Assembly: GCF_000966265.1 (NCBI RefSeq)
Contig: NZ_LANF01000011.1
Coordinates: 248,001 to 312,000, forward strand
Source: Palaeococcus ferrophilus DSM 13482
GTDB taxonomy: Archaea > Methanobacteriota_B > Thermococci > Thermococcales > Thermococcaceae
Length of the DNA stretch: 64,000 bases
Reading direction: 5' to 3'
Of the stretch, positions 26,149 to 34,428 are shown in pieces. Every line of letters starts with the position of its first letter. Positions within the stretch are counted from its first letter, which is position 1. The notes below the pieces were generated by a model. It saw only the letters and a program-made list of their open reading frames with translations. It was not told the origin of the DNA and made no database searches. Made by a program: the position numbers and the translations under genes.

Positions 26149-27375
26149 ATGATAGAGGTATTTGGCGACCCTTGGTTCCTGATTACCGTGGTTGTGGGAC
26201 TGTTCATGGCGTGGGCAATAGGTGCAAACGACGCCGCCAACTCGATGAGCACCGCGGTTGGCGCAGGGGCAATAACGCCGAAGCAGGCCGTGGTCATAGC
26301 CGGAGTGCTTGAGTTCACCGGAGCTTATTTCTTCGGAAAGAGCGTTACAGAAACGGTGAGAAAGGGAATACTCGACCCAACGATGATAACCGACCCAAAC
26401 GTGCTCGTTTACGGCTCCATCGCGGCACTCCTTGCGGCGACGCTATGGCTCATTATAGCGACGAAGTTCGGCCTTCCCGTCTCGACGACCCACTCCATCA
26501 TAGGCGGCATAGCGGGGTACGGTATGGTCTACGCCGGAGCCGCCATAGTCAACTGGGGCAAGATGACTCAAGTAGTTCTCAGCTGGATTCTCTCACCCAT
26601 AGTTGGGGCGATAGTGGCATTTGTGGTGTTTAAAGCCCTCGCCAGGAGCACGCTCCAGGCTAAAGACCCCGTGAAGGCAGCCCGCAGGTTCTCACCCGTG
26701 TGGATAGGTCTGGCCTTCGTAATCATAGGGGCCATGTTCTACATCAAGGTGCTCCACGGGAAGGACTTGAGGGTGGCCATAACGAACTACGGCATTCCCC
26801 TCGGCGTAATCGTGTTCATCATAATGTACCTCATCCTGAAGGTTCGCTTCCCGAGCAACGACCCGTACATAGGCGTTGAGAGCGTGTTCAAAAAGGTTCA
26901 GGTCATCACCTCCGGCTACGTGGCTTTAGCGCACGGTGCAAACGATGTTGCCAACGCGATAGGGCCTGTTGCTGCCGTCTATGCCGTGGCCACCATGGGC
27001 ATGGCCGGAATGAAGGTGCCCGTGCCGAGGTGGATACTCGCCATGGGTGGCCTTGGAATAGCGATAGGCGTTGCCACCTACGGGTACAGGGTTATGGAGA
27101 CCGTCGGTAAGAGGATAACGGAGCTCACCAACACTAGGGGCTTCTCAATAGATTTTTCAGCGGCCACCGTGGTTCTTATAGCCAGCTGGCTCGGGCTTCC
27201 AATCTCAACAACTCACACCGTCGTGGGAGCGGTCATTGGAGTGGGCCTCGCCAGGGGAGTAAAGGCCATAAACAAGGACATCGTTAGGGATATAGTTATC
27301 TCGTGGTTCGTTACCGTGCCCGTGGCCGCGGTGATTTCCGGGCTGATATTCAAGGCGCTTATGATGATGGGGTGA
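26149..27375 (+). CDS. pitA: Inorganic phosphate transporter, PiT family
   Basis: A membrane protein of about 408 residues and some ten helices that imports phosphate with H+ or Na+. The two inverted repeats each carry the family motif: AIGANDAANSMSTAVGAGA (about 18-36) and AHGANDVANAIGPVAAV (about 263-279), plus GLPVSTTHSIIGG and GLPISTTHTVVGAV. The promoter is GGTATTTATATTG (26105-26117). Start ATG 26149 follows TGGGGATGG; in-frame ATGs at 26125 and 26143 are alternatives. A DUF47 protein follows four bases later. Confidence 0.92.
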   Translation: MIEVFGDPWFLITVVVGLFMAWAIGANDAANSMSTAVGAGAITPKQAVVIAGVLEFTGAYFFGKSVTETVRKGILDPTMITDPNVLVYGSIAALLAATLWLIIATKFGLPVSTTHSIIGGIAGYGMVYAGAAIVNWGKMTQVVLSWILSPIVGAIVAFVVFKALARSTLQAKDPVKAARRFSPVWIGLAFVIIGAMFYIKVLHGKDLRVAITNYGIPLGVIVFIIMYLILKVRFPSNDPYIGVESVFKKVQVITSGYVALAHGANDVANAIGPVAAVYAVATMGMAGMKVPVPRWILAMGGLGIAIGVATYGYRVMETVGKRITELTNTRGFSIDFSAATVVLIASWLGLPISTTHTVVGAVIGVGLARGVKAINKDIVRDIVISWFVTVPVAAVISGLIFKALMMMG

Positions 27376-27379
27376 TAGC

Positions 27380-28051
27380 ATGCAGGTGTGGACAAAGCTC
27401 TTTGCGAAGAGCCCCTTCAAGCCCCTCATAAAGCACGCTGAAGTTGTGCTCCAGACTGTGGAGGAGCTGGAGAAGGCAGTTCAGCTGTGGGACGAGGGCA
27501 ACTTCGAGGAGATGAGGAAGAAGGCGATAGAGGTTGACCGCCTCGAGGACATAGCCGACAGGATAAAGGAGGAGATAAGGAACAGCCTGAGTTCAAAGCT
27601 CTTCATGCCGGTCAACAGGGGCGACATAATAGTGTACCTCCACATGCAGGACAAGGTGGCCGATGCCGCCGAGGACACCGCCAAGTGGCTCCTCGTCAAG
27701 GAACCCGGGGAGCTCCCGCCCGAGCTCAAGGGCCAGATACTGAAGATGGCCAAGGAGAGCATTAAAGCGGCCAAACTCGTTTACGACGCCATAGTGCAGC
27801 TCGACAGGGTTCTCGAGAGCGGCTTCAGTGAGGCGGAGATAGAGAAGGAGTACGAAATAATCAAGGAGATAGAGAGCGTCGAGAGCAAGATAGATGGAAT
27901 AGACACCGACATCATGAGGGCAGTGCTGTCAATGGAGGACATCCACTGGAGCACGGGCTTCTACCTGCTCAACGTGGCCAGAACGCTGAGCAACATCTCG
28001 GACAAGGCGAAGGATGCAGCGGAGAGAATAAGGCTCATGATGAACAAGTGA
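27380..28051 (+). CDS. DUF47 (PhoU-like) partner of the phosphate transporter
   Basis: A 223-residue helical-bundle protein of the DUF47/TIGR00153 family, distantly like PhoU and nearly always encoded beside PiT transporters, where it probably controls phosphate uptake from the cytosolic side. Heptad-like, acidic helices run throughout (for example EEMRKKAIEVDRLEDIADRIKEE at about 48, with the metal-binding-like E-x3-D pattern, and DKVADAAEDTAKWLL at about 90). It starts four bases after pitA, so they are one operon. A C/D box RNA lies on the other strand just behind its stop. Confidence 0.9.
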   Translation: MQVWTKLFAKSPFKPLIKHAEVVLQTVEELEKAVQLWDEGNFEEMRKKAIEVDRLEDIADRIKEEIRNSLSSKLFMPVNRGDIIVYLHMQDKVADAAEDTAKWLLVKEPGELPPELKGQILKMAKESIKAAKLVYDAIVQLDRVLESGFSEAEIEKEYEIIKEIESVESKIDGIDTDIMRAVLSMEDIHWSTGFYLLNVARTLSNISDKAKDAAERIRLMMNK

Positions 28052-28055
28052 GGGC

Positions 28056-28117
28056 GGAGCTCAGCGATCACCTTTCCTTCTTCACCATTCAGTTCGCCCA
28101 TCAATCATCATAGCTCC
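28056..28117 (-). ncRNA. C/D box small RNA (2'-O-methylation guide)
   Basis: On the minus strand the order is: stem GGAGC, box C ATGATGA (28111-28105), a 12-base guide (28104-28093), box D' CTGA (28092-28089), a 4-base spacer, box C' GTGAAGA (28085-28079), a 14-base guide (28078-28065), box D CTGA (28064-28061), stem GCTCC. The outer stem pairs perfectly and box spacing fits archaeal C/D sRNAs of 50-60 bases that guide ribose methylation with fibrillarin, Nop5 and L7Ae. The guides read TTGATGGGCGAA and AGGAAAGGTGATCG; the targets were not identified. Confidence 0.8.
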
Positions 28118-28166
28118 CTTAAGGGTACGCCGGGGCACTCTTAAGGTTTTTTATATACTCCCAATG

Positions 28167-28183
28167 CCTCCCAGCCCGGGAGG
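28167..28183. promoter_or_regulatory. Inverted repeat at the first promoter of the ODP-MCP unit
   Basis: CCTCCC-AGCCC-GGGAGG sits where transcription from the TATA box TTTTTATATACT (28148-28158) should begin. A second TATA-like box, GCTTAAATATTTTGG (28209-28223), lies nearer the gene. The repeat could be an operator or a 5'-end hairpin. Confidence 0.45.
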
Positions 28184-28280
28184 TTGTGTAGGTAGCTATG
28201 TAGGCGAACGCTTAAATATTTTGGAGTAGATAACAAAAAACGGAGGAGTTCTAGGGAATAGCGAGCGGGGAGGGGATAGT

Positions 28281-29063
28281 ATGGGAGAGTACAACCTCAA
28301 TCCTGACCTTGACCCCACCAGAGACCACGTCCTCTACAGGGACGGCGACCACATGGTGGTCTACCTCGGAACCGCCTCCGGGGCGAGCGCAAGGGGCTAC
28401 GGGGACGTGGACGTGAACGCCTATTTGATAGTGAACCGGAACAAAGGGATTCTCCTCGATCCGGGAGGATACAAGATATTTCCGCGGGTGCTTTCAAACA
28501 TATCCAAATACATAGACCCAAGGAACATTCAGTACATATACATGTGCCACCAGGATCCGGACGTTGCCGGGAGCATCCCCCTATGGAGGGAGATAACGAA
28601 CGCCAAGCTTATCATAAGCTGGCTCTGGGTCAGATTCCTGCCCCACTTCGGGTTTGAGGACGTTGAGAGCGTTGCCCACCCCCTGGAGGACGAGGGAGAG
28701 GTTCTCAACTTCGGCTCCACGACGCTGGAGTTCATACCAGCGCACTTCCTCCACAGCCCCGGCCACTTCACCGTTTACGACAGGAGGAGCAAGTTCCTCT
28801 TCACAGGCGACATAGGAATCGCGCTCCTGGACGAGCCCTACTTAGTTGTTGACAACATGAGCAGGCACATCCAGGCCATGAAGCCAATCCACGAGCGTCT
28901 CATGCCCACCAACAAGGCACTGAAGCTGTGGCTAAGGAGGGTGAGAGACCTCGACATCGAGGCAATACTGCCCCAGCACGGGGCCATAATCCCAAAACAG
29001 CACGTGAAAAAGTTCTTTGACTTCCTAGATGGCCTGAGCTGCGGGCTCGACTCCATGAGGTGA
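28281..29063 (+). CDS. Oxygen-binding diiron protein (ODP), metallo-beta-lactamase fold
   Basis: A 260-residue beta-lactamase-fold protein like the diiron domain of flavodiiron proteins, without the flavodoxin part. Candidate iron ligands: the HQDPD motif (about residues 90-94, in place of HxExD), a histidine in HSPGHF (about 158), the aspartate in FTGDIG (about 175) and the histidine in LPQHGAI (about 233). In bacteria such ODPs sense O2 or Fe(II) for chemotaxis. Here the next gene is a soluble MCP-like protein five bases downstream, so a sensor pair is likely. GGGGAGGGGATAGT precedes the ATG. Confidence 0.82.
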   Translation: MGEYNLNPDLDPTRDHVLYRDGDHMVVYLGTASGASARGYGDVDVNAYLIVNRNKGILLDPGGYKIFPRVLSNISKYIDPRNIQYIYMCHQDPDVAGSIPLWREITNAKLIISWLWVRFLPHFGFEDVESVAHPLEDEGEVLNFGSTTLEFIPAHFLHSPGHFTVYDRRSKFLFTGDIGIALLDEPYLVVDNMSRHIQAMKPIHERLMPTNKALKLWLRRVRDLDIEAILPQHGAIIPKQHVKKFFDFLDGLSCGLDSMR

Positions 29064-29068
29064 GCCGC

Positions 29069-29821
29069 ATGGAGATAAGGAGCATAGTCAGCGCTTCGGA
29101 GGTCCTATCGAACGCCGTTAGGATACAGGCTGCGAACAAGGAGACGTCCAGGATAATCGAGGGGCTGGCGGAGCAGATAAGCGGCAGGTTCATCGAGAGC
29201 AACGCGGTAATCCTTGAGAACATCGAAAAGCTCTCCCGCATAATAGAGGAGCTGGAGATGTTCAGGCAGGAGTTCCTTCCCTTTTTCCAGAGGTTTGAGG
29301 AGTTTGCCAAGGAGTTCAACAAGCTCGTGCAGAACCTCGAGTATATCTCCGGAATAAGCGACTCCATAGGGAAGGTGGCAAAGCAGACAAACCTCGTTGC
29401 TTTGAACGCATCCATAGAGGCGGCGAGGGCCGGGGAGCAGGGAAGGGGCTTTGCCGTGGTCGCGGAGGAGATAAGGAAAATGGCGGTACAGACCATGAAC
29501 CTTACGAACGAGATAAAGGACTTCAACTCCCGGGTCATGGGAGAGCTCGAATCGTTGAGGGACGTTCTCGACGTTATGGACCGGATAAAGGAGGGGACGG
29601 AGATACTGGGCAGGGACATCAACGAGATAGTAGAGATAAGCAAAGTTCTCGAGAACATGTCAAAGGAGCAGAGGGAGATGGTCCACGACATAAAGGGTCT
29701 CAGCGGACTCTCGATAGCGCTTGAAAAGCTCACAGAGATGCAGGAGAAGTTCAACAGAGACCTAAGCACCCTTCTAATTGAGCTGGCAGGCGAGTACGGA
29801 CGCGAGGGCAGAAGGAAGTGA
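29069..29821 (+). CDS. Soluble methyl-accepting chemotaxis-like signalling protein
   Basis: A 250-residue protein with no membrane helix. An N-terminal helical region (about 1-95) is followed by the MCP hairpin with the CheA/CheW-binding tip: VAKQTNLVALNASIEAARAG and GFAVVAEEIRKMA (about 104-140), which is highly conserved, then a long coiled coil. It starts with GAGGTGAGCCGC before ATG 29069, five bases behind the ODP gene; GTG 29060 is an alternative. The length is less than half that of a normal chemoreceptor. No che genes are in the window. It probably passes the ODP's redox state to a CheA elsewhere. Confidence 0.88.
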   Translation: MEIRSIVSASEVLSNAVRIQAANKETSRIIEGLAEQISGRFIESNAVILENIEKLSRIIEELEMFRQEFLPFFQRFEEFAKEFNKLVQNLEYISGISDSIGKVAKQTNLVALNASIEAARAGEQGRGFAVVAEEIRKMAVQTMNLTNEIKDFNSRVMGELESLRDVLDVMDRIKEGTEILGRDINEIVEISKVLENMSKEQREMVHDIKGLSGLSIALEKLTEMQEKFNRDLSTLLIELAGEYGREGRRK

Positions 29822-29871
29822 GGCCCGGCAGGTTTATTTAATTTTCATCCCACATCTTGGACGGTGGTGTT

Positions 29872-31098
29872 ATGACGGTAAAGCTGTTCTACGAGGACCC
29901 GTACCTCAAGGAGGAGAGCGCGAGGGTTGAGAAGATTGAAGTTAATGAGGACAGGGTGCGCGTCAAGCTCGACAGGACGATATTCTATCCAGAAGGAGGG
30001 GGCCAACCCTCCGACAGAGGCACCATATACGGCGAGGGCTTCCACATCGAGGTGGAGCGCGTGGAGGGAAAGGACGAGGTATGGCACGTGGGCAGGCTCA
30101 AGGGAAGGGCTCCCGAGGAGGGCGAGGAGGTGATGATGGAGCTCGACTGGGCGTGGCGCTACGAGAACATGAGGGCCCACACGGGGCAGCACATCCTCTC
30201 CGCGGTTCTAAAGGAGATGTACGGGAGCGATACGACCGGCTTCCAGATTTTTGAGGACTACTGCAAGATAGAGATTAACTTCGAGGGCGAGCTCAGGTGG
30301 GAGCACATACTCGGGGCGGAGCTCGAGGCCAACGAGGTTGTGTGGAACAACCTGCCCGTTGAGGTCGAGGAGTACGAGTACCTCCCCGAGGAGCTGGCAG
30401 GGATACTCAGGAAGCACGTCCCCAACGTGAGGAGCAAGATAAGGATAGTGAAAATTCCCGGTGTGGATGCAACCCCCTGCGGAGGCACCCACGTGAGAAG
30501 AACCGGTGAGATTGGCCTCATAAAGGTGCTCAACTTCTACAGGAAGAGCAGCAAGCTCTGGCGCATAGAGTTTGCCACGGGTTATAGAGCATTGATAGCC
30601 CTCGAAAAGCTCCTCAGGGACTACTGGGAGAGTTTAGACGAGATGCCCAACAAAAACAGGCCCCTCGTGGAGAGGGTGAGGGAGCTGAAGGGAGAGATGG
30701 AGGCGCTTGAGGAGGAGAAGAAGGCCCTCCGTTTAGAGCTGTGGGAGTGGAAGGAACGGAACCTTATTAGAGATGCCGAGGAGGTTGGGGGCGTCAGGGT
30801 GGTAACCCATCTGGAGAGCGCCTCGATGAAGGATGCCCAGGCGTTCGCAATCCATCTCGTGGAGAACAACCCCGGCACGGTGGCCGTTCTGACCGGGGAG
30901 AACTACGTGCTCCTCGCTAAGAACGAGGAACTTGAGGGGCTCTCGATGAGGGAAGTCCTGAAGGAAATGCTCTCAAAGACGGGAGGCGGTGGAGGCGGAA
31001 GCGACAACCTCGCCAAGGGAGGGGGCTTTAATGTTCCCCCCGAGGAGGTTATTAAGGTCGCGGTTGATGTTTTGAAGGGGAGAATAGGGGGTTCGTGA
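29872..31098 (+). CDS. alaX: Alanyl-tRNA editing protein AlaX (long form with DHHA1)
   Basis: A 408-residue trans-editing enzyme that hydrolyses mischarged Ser-tRNA(Ala) or Gly-tRNA(Ala). The N-terminal part matches the second additional domain of AlaRS; zinc ligands are in AHTGQHIL (about 101-108) and CGGTH (about 203-207). A coiled-coil stretch (about 258-295) and a DHHA1 domain with a glycine-rich loop (GGGGGGSDNLAKGGG, about 370) follow. ATG 29872 follows GGACGGTGGTGTT; an ATG 15 bases upstream is rejected. Confidence 0.92.
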   Translation: MTVKLFYEDPYLKEESARVEKIEVNEDRVRVKLDRTIFYPEGGGQPSDRGTIYGEGFHIEVERVEGKDEVWHVGRLKGRAPEEGEEVMMELDWAWRYENMRAHTGQHILSAVLKEMYGSDTTGFQIFEDYCKIEINFEGELRWEHILGAELEANEVVWNNLPVEVEEYEYLPEELAGILRKHVPNVRSKIRIVKIPGVDATPCGGTHVRRTGEIGLIKVLNFYRKSSKLWRIEFATGYRALIALEKLLRDYWESLDEMPNKNRPLVERVRELKGEMEALEEEKKALRLELWEWKERNLIRDAEEVGGVRVVTHLESASMKDAQAFAIHLVENNPGTVAVLTGENYVLLAKNEELEGLSMREVLKEMLSKTGGGGGGSDNLAKGGGFNVPPEEVIKVAVDVLKGRIGGS

Positions 31099-31110
31099 CG
31101 TTCTGTTCTA

Positions 31111-31135
31111 TCTGTTCTTTTTTTGAAGCTTTTTA
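31111..31135 (+). terminator. T-run terminator behind alaX
   Basis: Behind the alaX stop are T-rich runs, TCTGTTCTTTTTTTG and a following CTTTTTAAG. Archaeal intrinsic terminators are such T-tracts on the coding strand; no hairpin is required. Confidence 0.4.
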
Positions 31136-31273
31136 AGAAACATTGAGTACTTCCACGGCCCCTAAATTCCCTCCACCCGTCCGGGCATTCTAACTATTGG
31201 GGTGCATCATCGGCTTACGATTAACCCTAAAACTTTTTAAAGATTTACTCCAATGTAAAAGTACGGTGGTGGG

Positions 31274-32334
31274 ATGGCCAGAAGGTGGCATTTATACGCC
31301 AAGGTGCTCATCAAGAACATCCTCATTTTTGTAATAGCGGTTCTGATTTTTGGTGCGGTTGTAGTCAAGGGGTATGAAAAAACGACCTTTTACAACAACT
31401 CCGATGTTTTTGACAGGAACTACCGCATAGTTCTCAGCTCCCTCGACCATCTAAGGCAGGCCTCCGAGCTTAGGATGACTCCAGGGAATACGCCGAGTAC
31501 CTCACCAAAAAGGAGCTGGGGATTGACGATTTCAGACAAAACATGAAGAGGCTTTTTGAAGAGGTGGGGGACATCGTCGAACATCTCGGGGACGAGTGGG
31601 GACATGCCCAGCCCGGCTACATGTTCATCGTTAAAAGTTTGATAATCCTGGCTCTAACGGAGCTCTTTATCCTCACCGCAGGCCTCTACCTGGGCCTCAG
31701 GGCAGGCTACAACGGAGGGCTTCTTGATAGGGCTGTCTCCGGCCTTGCTCCGATTTTTTCCGCCATACCCTCATGGTTCATAGCGATCCTTTTCCTGTTC
31801 TTTTTCGCATGGAAGTCCTCTTTTCTTCCCCTGGACTTTGAGAGGTACATAATGGACGTACGGCTCGAAGGAGGTAGCGTACCCCGTGCATACCTCGTTG
31901 GTCTTCTGCTCCCCGTTTTAACCCTTGTAGTGGCCATGATATGGGAGTACGCTTTCAACGTCCGCAACCTCGTCAGGTACGAGAGCCAGAGCGAGCACGT
32001 GCTCTACGACAGGGCAAGGGGCCTACCGGACAGGAGGATAATGAGGAAGCTCCTGAGGACGGCCCTTCCAAGCTTTTTAACGTACACAACGTACAACTTC
32101 CTCGAGATACTCACAAGCGTCCTCGTCGTTGAGGTTATATTCGATGTGAACGGCATTGGCAAGCTTCTGTGGTGGTCCTTTAGGGTGCTCAAGGACGTAA
32201 GCGGTGTGAATTTCGTTTATTATGCGGGCGGAATATATTTCATCTCAATACTCATGATGCTCCTCTACTTTGTGAACGCGGTTATCATGGAGAGTCTTTA
32301 CATAAGACTCGACCCCAGGGTCGGGAGGGAGTGA
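31274..32334 (+). pseudogene. Oligopeptide ABC transporter permease (DppB-like), frameshifted
   Basis: Two frames form one DppB-like permease of about 353 residues. The first (31274 to about 31475) has the N-terminal helix (VLIKNILIFVIAVLIFGAVV) and the start of the external region; the second continues with DSREYAEYLTKKELGIDD and the permease core, including the EAA-like loop EHVLYDRARGLPDRRIMRKLL. The shift lies at about 31474-31480 (AGGATGACTCC): one base appears missing. GGTGGTGGG precedes the ATG and a TATA-like ACTTTTTAAAG is at 31231-31241. No binding protein or ATPase is adjacent. It may borrow the dpp ATPases at 43.6-45.6 kb or be dead. Confidence 0.75.
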
Positions 32335-32336
32335 GG

Positions 32337-33596
32337 ATGGTTAACCGACTCACCGTTGCGGGAGCGATAATCGCACTGTACCTGATTGGGGCGCTGGTTA
32401 CTCCCCATCTTGTTGATGAGAGGGACATAGAGAACTGGGATTCAAAGGAGTACTGGCTTGACAATCCGAAGCTGGCCCCTCCCGAATGGGTTTCATTCTT
32501 CAATAAGGGCCTTCCCAGGGGAGAGAAATTGAAGACCAAAGATGGCAGAACCTTTGAGTACGACTTCCACTACTCCCGGGCGCCAAAGGACATGGTTATC
32601 TTCATCAACAACTCAGACTCAAAAAGAGTCTCCATAACCATTGAAACGCCCTCAGGTAAGAGGTACACGCTCTACAAAGGCTACCCAATGAAAAAGATTC
32701 TGATAAGCCGGCAGGTCGTAAGGCTGATGGAGATAGCCAAAGACAAGGGGCTTAACACCACCGAGACCGACATCCTCTTCGGAGACTCCCTCCTCCCCGT
32801 ATTTTTTGTAAAAGAGGGCGATAAGGTTGCTCCCGAGAAAGGGAGGTATAGAATCACCGTAAACGCCTCCGGGGAGGTTGGGGTCAAGGTTCTGGGAAGG
32901 ACCTATGGGCTCATGGGTACAGACGTGATGGGGAGGAACATATGGTCGGGCTTCCTTTGGGGACTCAGGGAGACCGTTTGGATGGTCCTTTTGACCGGGA
33001 CAATAGCGGTTTTCCTTGGTTCCCTCTTCGGGCTCGTTAGCTCAATGACCGGCAAGCTGGGATGGCTTGGTGACAGCCTCGCAAAGTTCTCCGCCCTCCT
33101 CCCCGTGGTGCCCCTCATGATAGCCCTCGTACCGGTTATGGGCGAAGTTTCAGTTGGTGGGAGGCTCGAGATGTCCACATTCTGGTTCTCCACGGCCATA
33201 GCGCTGGCCCTCATGGGGAAGGTCTCCAGAAACGTCAAGGCCATAGTTGACGTTGAGCTTTCAAAGGACTACGTTAAGTCCGCCCGGGCCGTGGGGGGCA
33301 GCACGTGGTGGATTCTCAAGCACCACATCTCCCGTGTCGTTCTGCCCTACTCAATCTATCAGCTTTCCCTCCTAATCCCGAAAATAGTTGCCCTTATATC
33401 GCTCCTCGGGTTCTTCTCGGCCGCACCGGGTTTTAACTGGGGCACGATGCTGGCCATGGTGATAAACGAGAACCAGCTCTACAGCGGGGCCTGGTGGCTC
33501 GTCCTCCCAATAGGGTTCGCCCTGGCATTTTTTGCCTTTGCCTTCGTGCTGATAAACAGAGAAATGGAAAAGAGGTTCATGGAGGTGTTCTATTAG
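32337..33596 (+). CDS. Oligopeptide ABC transporter permease (DppC-like)
   Basis: A 419-residue permease related to the one at 42146-43612. After the first helix (about 5-22) an external domain of about 170 residues follows, then the typical GTDVMGRNIWSGFLWGLRET segment (about 197) and the five-helix permease core (about 215-400) with the coupling loop KDYVKSARAVGGSTWWILKHHI (about 308-329). The ATG overlaps nothing but lies two bases behind the stop of the frameshifted DppB-like gene, with GGAGGGAGTGAGG as the site. The same permease-pair architecture as dppBC suggests a paralogous system that lost or shares its other subunits. Confidence 0.88.
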   Translation: MVNRLTVAGAIIALYLIGALVTPHLVDERDIENWDSKEYWLDNPKLAPPEWVSFFNKGLPRGEKLKTKDGRTFEYDFHYSRAPKDMVIFINNSDSKRVSITIETPSGKRYTLYKGYPMKKILISRQVVRLMEIAKDKGLNTTETDILFGDSLLPVFFVKEGDKVAPEKGRYRITVNASGEVGVKVLGRTYGLMGTDVMGRNIWSGFLWGLRETVWMVLLTGTIAVFLGSLFGLVSSMTGKLGWLGDSLAKFSALLPVVPLMIALVPVMGEVSVGGRLEMSTFWFSTAIALALMGKVSRNVKAIVDVELSKDYVKSARAVGGSTWWILKHHISRVVLPYSIYQLSLLIPKIVALISLLGFFSAAPGFNWGTMLAMVINENQLYSGAWWLVLPIGFALAFFAFAFVLINREMEKRFMEVFY

Positions 33597-33597
33597 T

Positions 33598-34428
33598 TCA
33601 CCCATTCTCTTTCGGCCATATCCTGAGCCTTTTGAGGACGAGTTCCCGCTGCTCCTCGGGAACCCGGGGAGGGGAAGCTTCGCGCTCGGCCCTCTCCCTA
33701 TCCATGAGCCCGTACCTCACGAGGGCGGCCAGCCTGCGGTGCTCAAAGCCGTAGCCCCTCTTCTTCCAGTAAAGCTCGAGAGCGGGCCCGAGGACGAGGC
33801 AGTTCGTGGTGTAGCCGGGCAGCTCGGGAAACTCGAAGGGAAGCTTCTTCAAAATCTCAAAGCGCTCCTCCTCGCTCATGAGGGTTAAAAGCCTTATCTG
33901 GACTATCCCTCCGCTCATGACCCTGTAAGCCCTGTGCCCGAAGGGGAGCTCATGGCCGGTTATGATGTAGCGGTAGCCCCTCCTTTTGGCGTGGGCCTTC
34001 AGGATGCCCATCGTCCTCCTCGAGCAGGCCCTGCACGGGGAATCGCCCTTGGAGAGGGCCTCCCTGAAGATATCCGAATAGTCGTGGCGGAGAACGGTGA
34101 AGGGAACCCCGAGGGAAGAGGCTATCCTCTCGGCGTTCGCTATGGCCTCCTCCGCCATGAAGCCGTGGTCAACCATCACCGCCTCAAGCTCCGGCACCCT
34201 GTAAACTTCTTTGGCCAGGTAGAGGGCAACGACGCTGTCCTTCCCGCCGGAGAATGCGAGAATAGCTTTATCAACGTCCTTCATAAGCTCATCAAGTTCT
34301 CTCCTAATCCTCTCCCTGTCGGGCGGATGGGCTAGGAAGTCCCTGCACTCCCTGCATAGGGGCTTCCCATCAACGATGTCTATCTTCGCCGTCCTCTCGT
34401 CGTGGATGCAGAGTGAACACTTAAGCAT
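33598..34428 (-). CDS. PP-loop ATPase, TtuA/Ncs6-like tRNA thiolation family
   Basis: A 276-residue N-type ATP pyrophosphatase. The N-terminal zinc ribbon has CSLC (about 4-7) and CREC (about 24-27); the PP-loop is AFSGGKDSVVAL (about 57-68); two cysteines in SPCRACSRR (about 131, 134) and a third in TTNCLVL (about 217) match the [4Fe-4S] ligands of TtuA-type tRNA 2-thiolation enzymes. It may thiolate tRNA uridine, but Thermococcales have several paralogues and the exact substrate is unknown. ATG 34428 follows GAGGGTTGGTC. The 3' end of an upstream membrane-protein gene overlaps it by 49 bases. Confidence 0.82.
   Translation of the reverse strand: MLKCSLCIHDERTAKIDIVDGKPLCRECRDFLAHPPDRERIRRELDELMKDVDKAILAFSGGKDSVVALYLAKEVYRVPELEAVMVDHGFMAEEAIANAERIASSLGVPFTVLRHDYSDIFREALSKGDSPCRACSRRTMGILKAHAKRRGYRYIITGHELPFGHRAYRVMSGGIVQIRLLTLMSEEERFEILKKLPFEFPELPGYTTNCLVLGPALELYWKKRGYGFEHRRLAALVRYGLMDRERAEREASPPRVPEEQRELVLKRLRIWPKENG

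Noticed and set aside
31200-31225. Reverse-strand CGATGATG near 31210 as a C box
   Set aside because: No CTGA box within 60 bases in the required direction and no closing stem.
34380-34428. Frameshift at the end of the membrane-protein gene that overlaps the TtuA-like gene
   Set aside because: The C-terminal 15 residues look unnatural, but no alternative ending can be shown, so I kept the overlap as given.
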